Assembly: GCA_024741835.1 (NCBI GenBank)
Contig: JAENRP010000446.1
Location: forward strand, 1 to 29,753
Length of the DNA stretch: 29,753 bases
Reading direction: 5' to 3'
Source: Diplocarpon mali
Taxonomy: Eukaryota; Ascomycota; Leotiomycetes; Helotiales; Drepanopezizaceae
Position 1 is the first letter of the stretch; every line of letters starts with the position of its first letter. A program made the translations under genes and the position numbers. The notes under the pieces were generated by a model. It was given only the letters and a program-made list of their open reading frames with translations, was not told where the DNA came from and ran no database searches. Below are positions 29,693 to 29,753 of the stretch, one piece after another.

Positions 29693-29753
29693 CGGACAGC
29701 GAGCCGATCCATCTCGCCGTGGGCTGGGCTGGGTCGGGGGAGGATGTCGGGGG

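Larger units (their letters stand above)
28848..29753. other. Downstream of Argonaute, no supported gene
   Basis: About 900 bases with no recognised coding sequence. Contents include a G-run near 29213-29221 and two tandem repeats listed separately. Part of a gene extending beyond the window cannot be excluded. Confidence 0.5.

Overview
This window comes from a filamentous ascomycete (Pezizomycotina). The evidence is compact nuclear genes with 48-76 base introns, GT..AG borders and CTAAC or CTGAC branch sites, GC-rich coding sequence, abundant microsatellites, and proteins typical of that group: an Irs4-type EH protein, fungal LIG4, a DHA2-type MFS pump and a QDE-2-like Argonaute. The class cannot be fixed by reading alone. 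An 18-base N run at 14468-14485 marks an assembly gap.

Layout. A purine-rich minisatellite opens the window. At 801-2315 (+) lies a heme oxygenase-fold protein with a C-terminal membrane anchor. An AT-richer stretch without recognisable genes follows (about 2.3-4.2 kb), then a striking heptanucleotide array (4681-4895). Two minus-strand genes come next: an IRS4-like EH-domain protein (5633-7381) and a conserved-looking protein of unknown function (9218-10498). From 10.5 to 15.5 kb no gene can be supported. That stretch holds tandem repeats and three copies of a 172-189 bp element with TG..CA ends, two of them flanked by perfect 5-bp target-site duplications. I read these as solo LTRs, or a miniature LTR family.

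The right half holds DNA ligase IV (15495-18606, +, four exons, one GC-AG intron and one ambiguous 3' splice site), a putative secreted four-cysteine protein (19309-20136, +), a six-exon drug:H+ antiporter-like MFS transporter (20688-22819, -), and a two-exon Argonaute (25715-28847, +) with an RG-rich tail and a complete DEDD slicer tetrad. The MFS and Argonaute genes are divergent across a 2.9-kb pyrimidine-rich, repeat-rich spacer. That spacer carries a palindromic CACGTG site, a telomere-like motif block and short upstream ORFs.

The genes do not form an evident pathway. LIG4 (end joining) and Argonaute (RNA silencing) both belong to genome defence and maintenance, but their proximity is best read as coincidence unless synteny shows otherwise. 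The most interesting signal not explained by ordinary genes is the small structured LTR-like family just upstream of LIG4.
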